NCBI GenBank assembly: GCA_022799355.1
Contig: JAAWOG010000013.1
Location: forward strand, 1-64,000
Direction: 5' to 3'
Length of the DNA: 64,000 nt
Origin: Lachnospiraceae bacterium
GTDB lineage: Bacteria > Bacillota > Clostridia > Lachnospirales > Lachnospiraceae
A model generated the notes under the pieces. That model had not been told where the DNA came from, did no database searches, and was given only the letters and a program-made list of their open reading frames with translations. Positions 25,855 through 36,030 of the stretch are shown here, piece by piece. Every line of letters begins with the position of its first letter. The stretch's first letter is position 1. Position numbers and translations under genes: made by a program.

Positions 25855-27393
25855 TTGGCAAAAGTATTACTTGAGATGAAGAATATTACCAAAACCTTCC
25901 CTGGCGTCAAAGCCCTTGACAACGTGAATCTGAAAGTGGAAGAAGGCGAGATCCATGCTCTGGTAGGGGAAAACGGAGCAGGAAAATCCACGTTGATGAA
26001 TGTTTTGAGCGGCATTTATCCTTATGGTACTTATGAGGGAGATATCATCTACAACGGTGAAGTCTGCAAATTCAATAAGATCAAGGACTCGGAGCAAAAG
26101 GGAATCGTTATTATTCATCAGGAACTTGCACTTGTTCCTTATATGTCCATCGGTGAGAATATGTTTCTCGGCAATGAACAGGGGAAAAAGAGCGCGATTG
26201 ACTGGGATAAGACTTATGCGGAAGCGGACAAATATCTGAGAATGGTGGGGTTGTCCGAATCTTCCAAGATACTTGTAAAAGAAATCGGAACCGGTAAACA
26301 GCAGCTTGTGGAGATAGCGAAAGCTCTTGCAAAGAGCGCAAAACTGCTGATCCTGGATGAGCCTACGTCGTCTTTAAATGAGACCGATTCCAAAGCCCTG
26401 CTTGATCTGATGCTGGAGTTCAAGAAACAGGGTATGACAATGATCATTATAACTCATAAATTGAACGAGGTTGTTTATGTGGCGGATAAGATTACGGTTG
26501 TCCGTGATGGTTCCACGATCGAAACCATGGATAAACATACCACGGAGATTTCAGAGGATAGAATTATAAAAGGGATGGTCGGCCGTGAGATCACTGACCG
26601 TTTCCCGAAGCGCCATAATGTGAAGATCGGCGATGTCAATATGGAGGTAAAGGACTGGACGGTATACCATCCGCTTTATCCCGAGAGAAAAGTAGTGGAT
26701 CATGTGGCATTTAATGTGCGCAAAGGGGAAGTGGTCGGCATATACGGTCTGATGGGTGCGGGACGTACGGAACTTGCCATGAGCATTTTCGGACAGTCCT
26801 ACGGCACAGGTATCACAGGGACTTTAAAACTGGACGGGAAGGAAGTACAGTTGAAGAATCCCCAGGAAGCGATCAAAAACAAACTGGCGTATGTGACAGA
26901 GGACAGAAAAGGAAACGGGCTTGTACTGTCCAATTCGATCAAAGTCAATACGTCCCTTGCCAATTTAAACAGCATCAGCAGCCATATGGTTATCGATAAA
27001 GACAAAGAGTATCAGGTGGCGGAAGAATACAGGGGGAAACTGAAAACAAAGTGTCCCACCGTAGAACAGAATGTGGGCAACCTTTCCGGAGGAAACCAGC
27101 AGAAGGTGCTGCTTGCGAAATGGATGTTCACAGATCCGGACGTGTTGATTCTGGATGAACCTACAAGGGGTATCGATGTCGGCGCAAAATATGAGATCTA
27201 TTGTATCATCAATGATCTTGTGGCGGCAGGGAAGTCGGTTGTTATGATCTCATCCGAACTGCCGGAAGTACTGGGTATGAGCGACAGGATTTATATTATG
27301 AATGCTGCGAAGATCGTCGGTGAATTAAATGCGGAGGAAGCGACACAGGAGCTGATCATGAGCAACATCATAAAATCGGGAGAGGGGGTATAA
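25855..27393 (+). CDS. Sugar ABC transporter ATP-binding protein, two-domain (GguA/MmsA-like)
   Basis: A 512-aa tandem ATPase of the CUT2 class. The first domain has Walker [10 protein letters not shown] (about residues 36-44), signature-region [12 protein letters not shown] and Walker [10 protein letters not shown]. The second has a diverged P-loop (GLMGAGRTE), signature [14 protein letters not shown] and [12 protein letters not shown]. The reduced second P-loop is normal for RbsA-type proteins. I chose the TTG start at 25855 because GGAGGG lies 7 nt upstream; the reading frame is open further back. It serves the binding protein before it and the two permeases after it (gap of 3 nt). Confidence 0.93.
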   Translation: MAKVLLEMKNITKTFPGVKALDNVNLKVEEGEIHALVGENGAGKSTLMNVLSGIYPYGTYEGDIIYNGEVCKFNKIKDSEQKGIVIIHQELALVPYMSIGENMFLGNEQGKKSAIDWDKTYAEADKYLRMVGLSESSKILVKEIGTGKQQLVEIAKALAKSAKLLILDEPTSSLNETDSKALLDLMLEFKKQGMTMIIITHKLNEVVYVADKITVVRDGSTIETMDKHTTEISEDRIIKGMVGREITDRFPKRHNVKIGDVNMEVKDWTVYHPLYPERKVVDHVAFNVRKGEVVGIYGLMGAGRTELAMSIFGQSYGTGITGTLKLDGKEVQLKNPQEAIKNKLAYVTEDRKGNGLVLSNSIKVNTSLANLNSISSHMVIDKDKEYQVAEEYRGKLKTKCPTVEQNVGNLSGGNQQKVLLAKWMFTDPDVLILDEPTRGIDVGAKYEIYCIINDLVAAGKSVVMISSELPEVLGMSDRIYIMNAAKIVGELNAEEATQELIMSNIIKSGEGV

Positions 27394-27396
27394 AAA

Positions 27397-28566
27397 ATGG
27401 CAAATATAAAAATTTCTGATATATTAAAAAAATATACCATGGTCATTGCCCTGATTCTGGTCCTCATATTTTTTCAGATAGGGACAGGGGGAAAGATCCT
27501 CTTTGCGCAGAACGTCAACAGCCTGATCTCCCAGAATGCTTATGTGTTTGTTCTGGCGACAGGTATGCTGTTATGTATTCTGACCGGCGGTAATATCGAC
27601 CTTTCGGTTGGTTCCGTTGTCTGCTTTACGGGCGGTATCGGCGCAGTGCTGATGGCAAAAGGAACAAATATGGTGGCGGCGGTTATCGTTATGCTTGTTA
27701 TCGGTCTGCTGGTAGGCATGTTTCAGGGGTTCTGGATCGCCTATATCAAAGTGCCTCCTTTTATCGCGACACTGGCGGGTATGTATGCTTTCAGGGGGCT
27801 GTCAAACGTGGTTTTGCAGGGCTATGCGGTTTCCGTGACCGATGTGGCATTTTTAAATGTATTCGGCGGCGGCGCTGATTGTTACATACCGGATTTTCTG
27901 GGCGGGGAAAATATGAATCTGACCTGTCTGGCGGCGGGGATAGTGATCGCAGTGATCTATGTTCTTCTCACGGTAAGGACCAGAATTTCCAGAAAGAAAA
28001 AGGGATATGAGACGGGCGCTCTTGCTGGCGAAATCGTGAAAGTTGTTCTGATCAGTGTCCTGATTATCTGGCTGTTTTATAAACTGGCAAATTTCAAGGG
28101 TATTTCGGCAGCGTTGATCTGGATCGCGCTGATACTGCTTATTTATTCTTATGTCACAAGAAAGACGACCATGGGGCGTTATCTGTATGCGGTGGGCGGC
28201 AACGAGAAGGCAACCAGGCTTTCCGGCGTCAATACAAAGCGGATATATTTCTTTGCCTATGCAAACATGGGGCTGCTTGCGGGCCTTGCAGGAGCACTGA
28301 CGATCGCAAGAGCGGCTTCCGCACAGCCTACTTACGGTCAGGGATATGAGATGGACGCCATTGCGTCCTGCTTTATCGGCGGTGCGTCGGCATACGGCGG
28401 TATCGGTTCCATCACAGGGATGGCAATCGGCGCAACACTGATGGGCGTGATCAACCAGGGTATGAGTATCATGGGTATTAACGCGAACTATCAGAGCGTT
28501 GTAAAGGGCCTGGTACTTCTGATTGCGATCATCTTTGACGTGATGTCCAAGAAAGAGAAGAAATAG
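27397..28566 (+). CDS. Sugar ABC transporter permease 1 (GguB-like)
   Basis: A 389-aa inner-membrane permease of the CUT2 class with about ten helices. The conserved GGNIDLSVGSV block (about residues 68-78) and the late NANYQSVVKGLVLLIAI block are diagnostic. An Arg/Lys-rich cytoplasmic loop (about 195-210) separates two halves, as in the longer GguB/XylH-type permeases. It starts 3 nt after the ATPase gene and is followed by a second, clearly related permease. Confidence 0.93.
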   Translation: MANIKISDILKKYTMVIALILVLIFFQIGTGGKILFAQNVNSLISQNAYVFVLATGMLLCILTGGNIDLSVGSVVCFTGGIGAVLMAKGTNMVAAVIVMLVIGLLVGMFQGFWIAYIKVPPFIATLAGMYAFRGLSNVVLQGYAVSVTDVAFLNVFGGGADCYIPDFLGGENMNLTCLAAGIVIAVIYVLLTVRTRISRKKKGYETGALAGEIVKVVLISVLIIWLFYKLANFKGISAALIWIALILLIYSYVTRKTTMGRYLYAVGGNEKATRLSGVNTKRIYFFAYANMGLLAGLAGALTIARAASAQPTYGQGYEMDAIASCFIGGASAYGGIGSITGMAIGATLMGVINQGMSIMGINANYQSVVKGLVLLIAIIFDVMSKKEKK

Positions 28567-28583
28567 GAGGGAGGATAAAGGAA

Positions 28584-29753
28584 ATGAAAAATGCTGTAAC
28601 AGTACTGCGAAAAAATACAATGATATTTGTCCTGCTTCTTGTGTATCTTTTCTTTACACTTATGACAAAAGGACAGATGTTTACGCCGCTTAACTTTAAC
28701 GCACTGATCATACAGAACGCGTATGTCTATATTCTGGCAACGGGTATGCTGATGTGTATGCTGACCGGCGGCAATATTGACTTATCCTGCGGCTCCTTTG
28801 TCTGCTTTGCGGGGGCGATCGGCGGGATCTGTATGGTAGTGAAGGAAATGAATGTAGGGCTGTCTATCCTGGTCATGCTGTGCGTCGGCATTATTTACGG
28901 TATGGTTTTGGGATTTTTGATCGCCTATATGAATATTCCGCCCTGGATTGCGACTCTTGCCGGATATCTGGCATTCCGCGGCTGGGCGACGGCGCTCCTG
29001 AGCGCGAACAGCTCCACCGGCAGTATCGCACCGTTCCCGGACAGCTTTTTAAAGATTTTTTCGGGCAAACTTTTTGAGACGCCCCTGAATGAGCTGAATA
29101 TTCCCTGCTTTGCTGCCGGGGTGATAGCTAGTGTTATCGTTATTGTCAGTATTATTATGACAAGGAAAAACAGAGTAAAGAAGGGGTATGAAGTAGGCTC
29201 TGTGGCATCTATGGCAGTTAAGATCGTGATTCTGACAGCGGTTATTATGCTGTTTGCCTACAAGCTGGCATTATCCGGCGGTATTCCGACTGCCCTTGTC
29301 TGGGTTGTGGTAGTTGTGCTGATCTACCAGTTTATTACATCCAAGACAACGATCGGACGTTATTTCTATACGATCGGCGGCAACAGAGAGGCAACCAGGC
29401 TTTCAGGAATCAATACAAAGAGAATCATGTTTATGGCTTATCTGAACATGGCGGTGCTGACATCTATTACGGCGCTCATAGTGGTTGCAAGAACCAGGGC
29501 GGCAAATGCCATGGCGGGGACAAACTTTGAGATGGATGCCATTTCGGCCTGCGTAGTGGGCGGCGTTTCCGCATATGGTGGTTCCGGCAGCGTGTTCGGC
29601 ATGGTAGTCGGCGCAACGCTGATCGGTGTGATCAACCTCGGCATGAGCTTGATGGGCGTTGATGCAAACTGGCAGAAGGTGATCAAGGGTATCGTGCTTT
29701 TGGCAGCGGTTGTGTTTGAAATCTTGAATAATAAAGATAAGACGAAGGATTGA
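28584..29753 (+). CDS. Sugar ABC transporter permease 2 (GguB-like paralogue)
   Basis: A 389-aa permease equal in length to permease 1 and aligning with it throughout: IIQNAYVYILATGM versus the same region of permease 1, GGNIDLSCGSF, NTKRIMFMAYLNM, and the end block GVDANWQKVIKGIVLL. CUT2 systems usually use one permease as a homodimer, so this tandem pair probably arose by gene duplication and may form a heterodimer. It has its own GGAGG site and is followed by a strong terminator. Confidence 0.93.
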   Translation: MKNAVTVLRKNTMIFVLLLVYLFFTLMTKGQMFTPLNFNALIIQNAYVYILATGMLMCMLTGGNIDLSCGSFVCFAGAIGGICMVVKEMNVGLSILVMLCVGIIYGMVLGFLIAYMNIPPWIATLAGYLAFRGWATALLSANSSTGSIAPFPDSFLKIFSGKLFETPLNELNIPCFAAGVIASVIVIVSIIMTRKNRVKKGYEVGSVASMAVKIVILTAVIMLFAYKLALSGGIPTALVWVVVVVLIYQFITSKTTIGRYFYTIGGNREATRLSGINTKRIMFMAYLNMAVLTSITALIVVARTRAANAMAGTNFEMDAISACVVGGVSAYGGSGSVFGMVVGATLIGVINLGMSLMGVDANWQKVIKGIVLLAAVVFEILNNKDKTKD

Positions 29754-29767
29754 TTACTCTCATAATA

Positions 29768-29822
29768 AATCCACAAAAAGGGGCTGCTCCGCTTTGGCGG
29801 GGCGGCTTCTTTTTGTGGATTA
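29768..29822. terminator. Terminator of the first sugar ABC operon
   Basis: A long stem pairs 29768-29780 with 29809-29821 and encloses a smaller GC-rich hairpin. A and T runs on both sides allow either direction. Confidence 0.85.
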
Positions 29823-29846
29823 TATGTGGAAAAAAAATACGGGATG

Positions 29847-29855
29847 TGCTATATT
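29847..29855 (+). promoter_or_regulatory. Extended -10 promoter for the ABC exporter gene
   Basis: TGCTATATT (29847-29855) matches an extended -10; a TGGAAA at 29827-29832 is a partial -35 at 17 nt. It is about 100 nt before the start of the exporter gene. Confidence 0.5.
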
Positions 29856-29960
29856 AATGTGATATTAAAATTTCCCGGTTCTGACTTAACGATTCATTAA
29901 TGCGGCAGGCAGGAGCCCGGACCGGTTAAAACAGGGAAGATTTGCGGAAAGGATTTTATC

Positions 29961-31721
29961 ATGAATACGAGAGAATATAAGACAAAAGAGCTATGGAGCC
30001 GGTTTACACCCTATTTCAGAAAATATTACAGGACGCTGGCGATGGATCTTTTCTGTGCGGCGCTGACTACCCTGTGCGAGCTGGTGCTGCCGATGATTAT
30101 GCGGTATATTACAAATACCGGGATACGGGATCTGGCTGCCTTGACGGTAGGTACGGTGGCCAGGCTAGGAATGGTCTATCTGGTTCTGCGGATCGTGGAC
30201 TGTATTGCAGCTTATTATATGGCGAATGTAGGACATGTGATGGGTGCCAGAATAGAGACGGATATGCGGCGGGAGGCATACGGTCACCTGCAGCAACTCT
30301 CCAACACTTACTATAATAATACCAAAGTTGGGCAGATCATGGGAAGGATTACCAATGATCTGTTTGATGTAACGGAGTTTGCCCATCATTGTCCGGAGGA
30401 GTTCTTTATCGCGGGAATTAAGGCAGTCATCGCCTTTATTTTGCTGGCAAGGATCAATCTGCTTCTGACGGTGCTCATCTTTTTATGCGTGCCGTTGATG
30501 ATAGCGGTGTGCATGATGTTCAATTTCCGTATGAAAAAGGTGTTCGGCAAACAGCGCCAGCAGATCGGGGAACTGAATGCCAGGATAGAGGACAGCCTGC
30601 TTGGGCAGAAAGTCGTAAAAGCGTTTACCAATGAAGAGGTAGAAAACGAGAAATTCGAGCAGGATAACGGGGCTTTTCTGGACATTAAAAAAGAGTCCTA
30701 TAAGTATATGGGTGCTTTCCAGACAACGGTGCGGATGTTTGACGGGCTGATGTATCTGTTGGTGCTGGTGGCAGGCAGCGCGTTTATGCTGAAGGGGCTG
30801 ATAGAGCCGGGGGATTTGGTGGCGTATATTATGTATGTGTCCACACTGATCGCTACGATCCGCAGGATCATTGAGTTTGCGGAACAGTTCCAGAGGGGTA
30901 TGACCGGTATCGAGAGGTTTTTGCAGATCATGGATGCGGATATAGAGATCTTTGATGAGCCGGATGCGGTGGAACTCAAAGATCCGAAGGGAAATATTGT
31001 ATTTGAGGATGTGAATTTTGAATACCCGGATGATCATAATCAGGTGTTCAGCCATCTGAATCTGTCCATACGGGCGGGTGAGAAGGTGGCGATCGTAGGT
31101 CCCTCCGGTGGCGGAAAGACAACTCTGTGCAATTTGATTCCCCGTTTTTATGATGTATCGGCGGGACATATTACGCTGGATGGGAAGGATATCAAGGACT
31201 TTACGTTAAAGAGCCTCAGAAAGAGCATTGGTATGGTACAGCAGGATGTGTATCTGTTTTCGGGGACTATTTTTGAGAATATCGCGTATGGAAGGCAGGG
31301 TGCATTAAAGGAGGATGTAGTGGAGGCGGCGAAGCGTGCCGGTGCCCATGAATTTATTATGGGATTGAAGGACGGTTACGATACCTATGTGGGTGAGCGG
31401 GGCGTAAAGCTCTCAGGCGGACAAAAGCAGCGCATCAGCATAGCCCGGGTATTTCTGAAAAACCCGCCGATCATTATTCTCGATGAAGCGACTTCCGCGC
31501 TTGACAATGAGAGTGAGTTTGAGGTGGCAAAATCCCTGGCAAAACTGTCCGAGGGGAGAACGACTCTGACCATTGCGCACAGGCTTTCCACGATCCGCAA
31601 TTCCGACAGGATTCTTGTGCTGACGGAGGAGGGCATTGTGGAAGAAGGAAATCATGATGCGCTGATGGAACTTAAGGGAATGTATTATCATTTTTATGAG
31701 ATGGCAAATGAATTGAAGTAA
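29961..31721 (+). CDS. ABC transporter, fused permease and ATPase (exporter type)
   Basis: A 586-aa half-transporter: six membrane helices in residues 20-310, then an ATPase with Walker A GPSGGGKTT (about 379-387), signature KLSGGQKQR (about 481-489), Walker B IIILDEATS and H-loop IAHRLST. It resembles multidrug/lipid exporters of the MsbA/BmrA group and should work as a homodimer, since no partner gene adjoins. The substrate is unknown. It is preceded by GGAAAGG and its own promoter, and is followed by a terminator. Confidence 0.93.
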   Translation: MNTREYKTKELWSRFTPYFRKYYRTLAMDLFCAALTTLCELVLPMIMRYITNTGIRDLAALTVGTVARLGMVYLVLRIVDCIAAYYMANVGHVMGARIETDMRREAYGHLQQLSNTYYNNTKVGQIMGRITNDLFDVTEFAHHCPEEFFIAGIKAVIAFILLARINLLLTVLIFLCVPLMIAVCMMFNFRMKKVFGKQRQQIGELNARIEDSLLGQKVVKAFTNEEVENEKFEQDNGAFLDIKKESYKYMGAFQTTVRMFDGLMYLLVLVAGSAFMLKGLIEPGDLVAYIMYVSTLIATIRRIIEFAEQFQRGMTGIERFLQIMDADIEIFDEPDAVELKDPKGNIVFEDVNFEYPDDHNQVFSHLNLSIRAGEKVAIVGPSGGGKTTLCNLIPRFYDVSAGHITLDGKDIKDFTLKSLRKSIGMVQQDVYLFSGTIFENIAYGRQGALKEDVVEAAKRAGAHEFIMGLKDGYDTYVGERGVKLSGGQKQRISIARVFLKNPPIIILDEATSALDNESEFEVAKSLAKLSEGRTTLTIAHRLSTIRNSDRILVLTEEGIVEEGNHDALMELKGMYYHFYEMANELK

Positions 31722-31764
31722 ATAACGCAGGAGTGAATACCTTTCTTAAATTGGGAAATACTGT

Positions 31765-31800
31765 AAAGTGTGAGGGGCTGGAAAATCTTCTCACACTTTT
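31765..31800 (+). terminator. Terminator after the ABC exporter gene
   Basis: A perfect 10-bp stem (31765-31774 with 31790-31799) whose 3' arm ends in the T run. Confidence 0.8.
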
Positions 31801-31877
31801 ATCATTCACGGCAATAAAGTTTGCAGATGACGCAGTTATTGTCCGTGGCAGTATAACGGGAAAAATGGGAGAAAGGT

Positions 31878-32390
31878 ATGTATCAAAAAGGCGATTATGT
31901 AGTATATGGAACAAAGGGCGTATGCCTGATAGAAGATGTGATGATGCTGGACTGGGGAGCGGATTGTATCTCTTCGGAGAAACTCTGCTATAAACTGACG
32001 CCGCGCTTTGTGAAGGGCAGTACGATTTATGCGCCGGTGGAAAACGAAAAGACGGTGATCCGTTCCGTAATGTCCGGGGAGGAAGCCGAAACGGTGTTAA
32101 ACAGGGTGAGACAACTTGAGACACTCTGGGTAAAAGATGAAAAGGAGCGGGAAGCGAGTTACCGCAGGGCGCTGCTTAGCGGAAACAGTATGGAGTGGTC
32201 GAGGATTGTCAAGACGCTTTACCTGCGTAAGCGGGAAAGACAGAAATCAGGTAAGCGTATGACCTGTATTGATGAGAGGTATCTGCATATTGCGGAAAGT
32301 ATTTTATTTGGGGAGATGTCCCTGCCGCTGAAACTGACGGTGAAAGAGGTGGAGGAGAAGTATTTTCAGAAAGTGAATGAAGGTGAATAG
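31878..32390 (+). CDS. CarD/CdnL-family transcription regulator
   Basis: A 170-aa protein with an N-terminal CarD/TRCF RNA-polymerase interaction domain (residues 1-60; starts MYQKGDYVVYGTKGVCLIED) and a helical C-terminal domain (about 75-165). Actinobacterial CarD stabilises the open promoter complex by binding the RNA polymerase beta subunit; clostridial paralogues are poorly studied. It is a single gene with a GGGAGAAAGG site 3 nt from the ATG. The target genes cannot be inferred from position. Confidence 0.88.
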   Translation: MYQKGDYVVYGTKGVCLIEDVMMLDWGADCISSEKLCYKLTPRFVKGSTIYAPVENEKTVIRSVMSGEEAETVLNRVRQLETLWVKDEKEREASYRRALLSGNSMEWSRIVKTLYLRKRERQKSGKRMTCIDERYLHIAESILFGEMSLPLKLTVKEVEEKYFQKVNEGE

Positions 32391-32532
32391 TTTCAAATTA
32401 CGAAACGGATTGCACAATAAAAACGGAGTATCCGGATGTGCAGTTTGTTTTGGAACGATTTTTCCTTTAACTCTACCGCTTATAACAAAAGGAGGGGAGA
32501 AAACTGTTTTCTGTGCGTATACCCACATTTGG

Positions 32533-32574
32533 AGGTCATTGAAGAGCATCCGTTCTGTATTCGGTGGCCTTTTT
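32533..32574 (+). terminator. Possible terminator after the CarD-like gene
   Basis: AGGTCA (32533-32538) pairs with TGGCCT (32565-32570), with an inner weak stem, and is followed by TTTTT. The 585-nt stretch 32391-32975 otherwise holds only the FtsH promoter; a 100-codon frame at 32377-32679 does not look coding. Confidence 0.4.
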
Positions 32575-32767
32575 CATTTCTATGATACTCTGACTGGTAA
32601 GGAACATCTCCCATTAACTTATCCCAATATTGTATACGATATCCTGGTAAATGCAATGATTACGAAAAAGTTCAAATAATGTGCCGCGCCTGCAATCCGT
32701 TAAACAACAGATGAGAAAAAGTTTAGAAATCTTTAATAGATGTGTCCATTAATTCATGATTCTGTTA

Positions 32768-32796
32768 TTGCTTTATTTTTGCAAATCAGCTAGAAT
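32768..32796 (+). promoter_or_regulatory. Promoter of the ftsH gene
   Basis: TTGCTT (32768-32773) and TAGAAT (32791-32796) are 17 nt apart, giving a leader of about 170 nt. Confidence 0.6.
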
Positions 32797-32975
32797 CTAT
32801 ACTGATAAGCAATGAAATGTTCCCAATAACACCGGCTGATGAGCGCTGACGTTTCGGGGCATATGGAAAAATTCATTGCTTGCGGGTTAACTATTGAGCA
32901 AAATGCATATTTTGCGTGTCGGCGAGACAGGAAAGGAGAAAAAGGCAGAGACGGCAGCCTTTGCCCTGAAAGAGA

Positions 32976-35900
32976 ATGGACCAACCTTATCAAAACAATA
33001 ACAATAACCAATATAATAACGGAGGCGGTTATAACAACGGTTACAATAACGGAGGCGGTTATAACAATAACGGTTATAATAACGGCAACAATGGAAACAA
33101 CGGAAACGGAGGGCCGGGAACACCGGGGCCCGGAAAGGGAAATGATCCGAAGAAGCAGAATATCTTTCTGCTGATGCTTGCCGCAGTCATCACAATGATT
33201 TTTATCGGAATGCTGATGCTGGGAATGAGCAGCCAGAAAACAGAGGTGACTTACAGCGAATTTATTGAAATGGTGGAAGAGGATAAAGTGGAATCCGTCA
33301 TTTTTATCGCTGACAGGCTGGATTTTGCCCTGAAAGCGGAAGAGACGGGGGAAGAAGCGGGAGAAAGCTCAGATCAAACGAAAAATACACCGTCATCCGG
33401 GACGGAAAACCCCGTGATTAAACAGCAGGAGAAAATGCTTAACATTTGGGGCGTCCCGACACAGAGTTATTACACGATCCGGGTGCAGGACGATGAACTC
33501 ACCGCAAGGCTTCTCGAGCACAATGTCAATATTAAGGGACAGACCGCAGGACTGCTTGATTCTATTGTTTCGATTCTTATCTCGGTGGTGCTTCCGATCG
33601 TCCTGATGTGGCTGCTTTTAAGCTTCCTTTTCAGAAAGATGAGCAAGAGCGGCGGTATTATGGGTATGGGTAAGACCACTGCGAAGGTCTATGTACAGAA
33701 AGAGACGGGCGTAACATTTAAGGATGTGGCAGGCGAGGACGAGGCGAAAGAGTCCCTTGTGGAAGTGGTGGACTTTCTGCATAATCCGGGCAAATATTCA
33801 CAGGTGGGAGCAAAACTTCCCAAAGGTGCGCTGCTTGTGGGACCTCCCGGTACGGGTAAAACATTGCTTGCAAGGGCGGTGGCAGGCGAGGCGAAAGTAC
33901 CTTTCTTTTCCCTTGCGGGTTCGGATTTTATTGAGTTATATGTAGGGCTCGGAGCTTCCCGTGTGAGAGACCTGTTCCGGGAAGCGGAGAAGAATGCGCC
34001 CTGTATCGTGTTCATCGATGAGATTGACGCGATCGGAAGAAGCAGGGATTCCAAGTACGGCGGCGGAAATGAGGAGCGGGAACAGACGCTGAACCAGCTG
34101 CTTTCCGAGATGGACGGATTTGACGGAAAGAGCGGCATTATTATTCTGGCGGCGACCAACAGACCGGAGATCCTGGATAAGGCGCTGCTTCGCCCGGGAC
34201 GTTTCGACAGGCGGATCATTGTGGATAAGCCGGATCTCAAAGGGCGTGTGGAAATCCTGAAAGTACATGCGAAGGATGTGCTGATGGATGATTCTGTGGA
34301 CCTTAATGAAATTGCGCTGGCAACCAGCGGGGCCGTAGGTTCCGATCTGGCAAATATGATAAACGAGGCGGCGATCAACGCCGTGAAGATGGGAAGAAGC
34401 TGTGTTTCCCAGAAAGATCTTTTCGATGCGGTGGAGCAGGTGCTGGTGGGTAAGGAAAAGAAAGACCGCATTATGAGTAAAGAAGAGCGGCGTATCGTAT
34501 CTTACCACGAGACAGGGCACGCACTGGTATCGGCGCTTCAGAAAAATTCCGAACCGGTACAGAAGATCACGATCGTACCAAGGACCATGGGAGCTTTGGG
34601 CTACGTGATGCAGGTGCCGGAGGAAGAGAAATTTTTAAATACGGAAGCGGAGCTGCGTGATATGCTGGTAGGACTTCTGGCAGGGCGCGCGGCGGAGGAG
34701 ATCGTCTTTGATACCGTGACAACGGGCGCTTCCAATGATATTGAGAAGGCGACCAATATTGCCCGTTCCATGGTGACGCAGTACGGTATGAGCAAGAAAT
34801 TCGGGCTGATGGGACTGGAATCCGTGGAGAGCAGATATCTGGACGGCAGGACCGTTATGAACTGCAGCGATAATACGGCTGCGGATGTGGATACGGAAGT
34901 TATGAAGCTGCTCAAGGACAGCTATAAGGAAGCAAAGAAACTTTTGAAAGAAAACAGAAAGCTGTTGGATAAACTGGCAGAGTTCCTGATCGAGAAAGAA
35001 ACGATCACCGGCAAGGAATTTATGAAAATCTACCGGAAAGAAAAAGGATTGCCGGAACCCGAGGAGAAACCGGAGGAGAAAAAAGCGGAGCAGTCACCCG
35101 CCGGGCGGGTTGCTCCGGATTTCCGGATACCGGGAAATTACGGGCGGCCTCCGATACCTCCCGTAGGCGGCTTCAGGCAGGGAATGCCCCAGGGGAATCC
35201 TTATCAGAACGGCCAGCCGGGACCGGGAATGCCCCAGGGAAACCCCTATCAAAACGGTCAGCCGGGACCGGGAATGCCTCAGGGAAATCCGTACCAAAAT
35301 GGTAATCCCCAGCCGGGGACACCTCAGGGAAATCCGTATCAGAACGGTCAGCCGGGGCCGGGAATGCCCCAGGGAAACCCGTATCAGAACGGCCAGCCAG
35401 GACCGGGAATGCCCCAGGGAAACCCGTATCAGAACGGCCAGCCGGGACCGGGAGTACCTCAGGGGAATCCTTATCAAAACGGTCAGCCGGACGGGGCAGC
35501 CCGGAATAACCCTTATCAGAGCGGAAGTCAGGGGACGGAAGAGCCGAGAAACAGCAGAAAAGAGGCGTGGGATGCTCAGTACCGGCAGAATCATTGGTCC
35601 AATCAGGCGGAGAACCGTACCCAGCCTCAGGGAAACCCCTATCAAAATGGCCAGCCCGGGGCAGGGAAGCCTCAGGGAAACCCGTATCAGAACGGTATAC
35701 CGGGCGCTTTTTCGGGTGTACCGCAGGACATTGTGGAGAAGCCGGAAGACAGGGAATTTGAACCTTATGAGAAACCGGAAATGCCAAAGGAAAAGCCTGC
35801 GGCCGAGGCGGAGAGTGTTCAGGAGTCTGCCATTGTGGATAATGAGCAGGATGCGGAAATCGTGCTCGAAGCGGCAGTGGAAGCTCTGAAGCAGGAGGAA

Positions 35901-35999
35901 AAGGGCGAAGGAAAACCGGAGGCCGGGGATGTGACAGAGGAAGAAAAAGAAGTAATTGTCCGTGAATCCGAAAAAGAAAACCCGGAGGATCGCGGCTAA
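32976..35999 (+). CDS. ftsH: FtsH membrane AAA+ zinc metalloprotease with repeat-rich termini
   Basis: A 1007-aa ATP-dependent protease that degrades membrane and regulatory proteins. Order: an Asn/Gly/Tyr-rich cytoplasmic N-terminus (residues 1-60), helix 1 (about 64-84), a short external domain, helix 2 (about 190-215), the AAA module with Walker A GPPGTGKT (about 289-296), Walker B IVFIDEID and the SRH, then the M41 protease domain with the zinc motif HETGH (about 511-515). Usual FtsH length is 600-700 aa. Here a further 300 residues follow: a Pro/Gly/Gln/Asn-rich repeat region (about 735-910) and an acidic, coiled end. The Shine-Dalgarno (AAAGAGA) is weak and close to the ATG. Confidence 0.95.
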   Translation: MDQPYQNNNNNQYNNGGGYNNGYNNGGGYNNNGYNNGNNGNNGNGGPGTPGPGKGNDPKKQNIFLLMLAAVITMIFIGMLMLGMSSQKTEVTYSEFIEMVEEDKVESVIFIADRLDFALKAEETGEEAGESSDQTKNTPSSGTENPVIKQQEKMLNIWGVPTQSYYTIRVQDDELTARLLEHNVNIKGQTAGLLDSIVSILISVVLPIVLMWLLLSFLFRKMSKSGGIMGMGKTTAKVYVQKETGVTFKDVAGEDEAKESLVEVVDFLHNPGKYSQVGAKLPKGALLVGPPGTGKTLLARAVAGEAKVPFFSLAGSDFIELYVGLGASRVRDLFREAEKNAPCIVFIDEIDAIGRSRDSKYGGGNEEREQTLNQLLSEMDGFDGKSGIIILAATNRPEILDKALLRPGRFDRRIIVDKPDLKGRVEILKVHAKDVLMDDSVDLNEIALATSGAVGSDLANMINEAAINAVKMGRSCVSQKDLFDAVEQVLVGKEKKDRIMSKEERRIVSYHETGHALVSALQKNSEPVQKITIVPRTMGALGYVMQVPEEEKFLNTEAELRDMLVGLLAGRAAEEIVFDTVTTGASNDIEKATNIARSMVTQYGMSKKFGLMGLESVESRYLDGRTVMNCSDNTAADVDTEVMKLLKDSYKEAKKLLKENRKLLDKLAEFLIEKETITGKEFMKIYRKEKGLPEPEEKPEEKKAEQSPAGRVAPDFRIPGNYGRPPIPPVGGFRQGMPQGNPYQNGQPGPGMPQGNPYQNGQPGPGMPQGNPYQNGNPQPGTPQGNPYQNGQPGPGMPQGNPYQNGQPGPGMPQGNPYQNGQPGPGVPQGNPYQNGQPDGAARNNPYQSGSQGTEEPRNSRKEAWDAQYRQNHWSNQAENRTQPQGNPYQNGQPGAGKPQGNPYQNGIPGAFSGVPQDIVEKPEDREFEPYEKPEMPKEKPAAEAESVQESAIVDNEQDAEIVLEAAVEALKQEEKGEGKPEAGDVTEEEKEVIVRESEKENPEDRG
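35182..35706 (+). repeat. 45-nt in-frame tandem repeats in the ftsH 3' region
   Basis: The 15-residue unit GMPQGNPYQNGQPGP is repeated, with nine exact NPYQNG cores and one NPYQSG variant; two units are split off by a spacer of about 40 residues. Third-position differences between units show that selection kept the peptide while the DNA drifted. Copy number probably varies between strains. Confidence 0.9.
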
Positions 36000-36030
36000 T
36001 CGGGTAAAATCCGAATATAGAAAATTTGAG

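Noticed and set aside
32377..32679. Plus-strand frame of 100 codons after the CarD-like gene
   Set aside because: It starts inside the CarD-like gene, has no proper ribosome site, spans a probable terminator, and has an unlikely composition.
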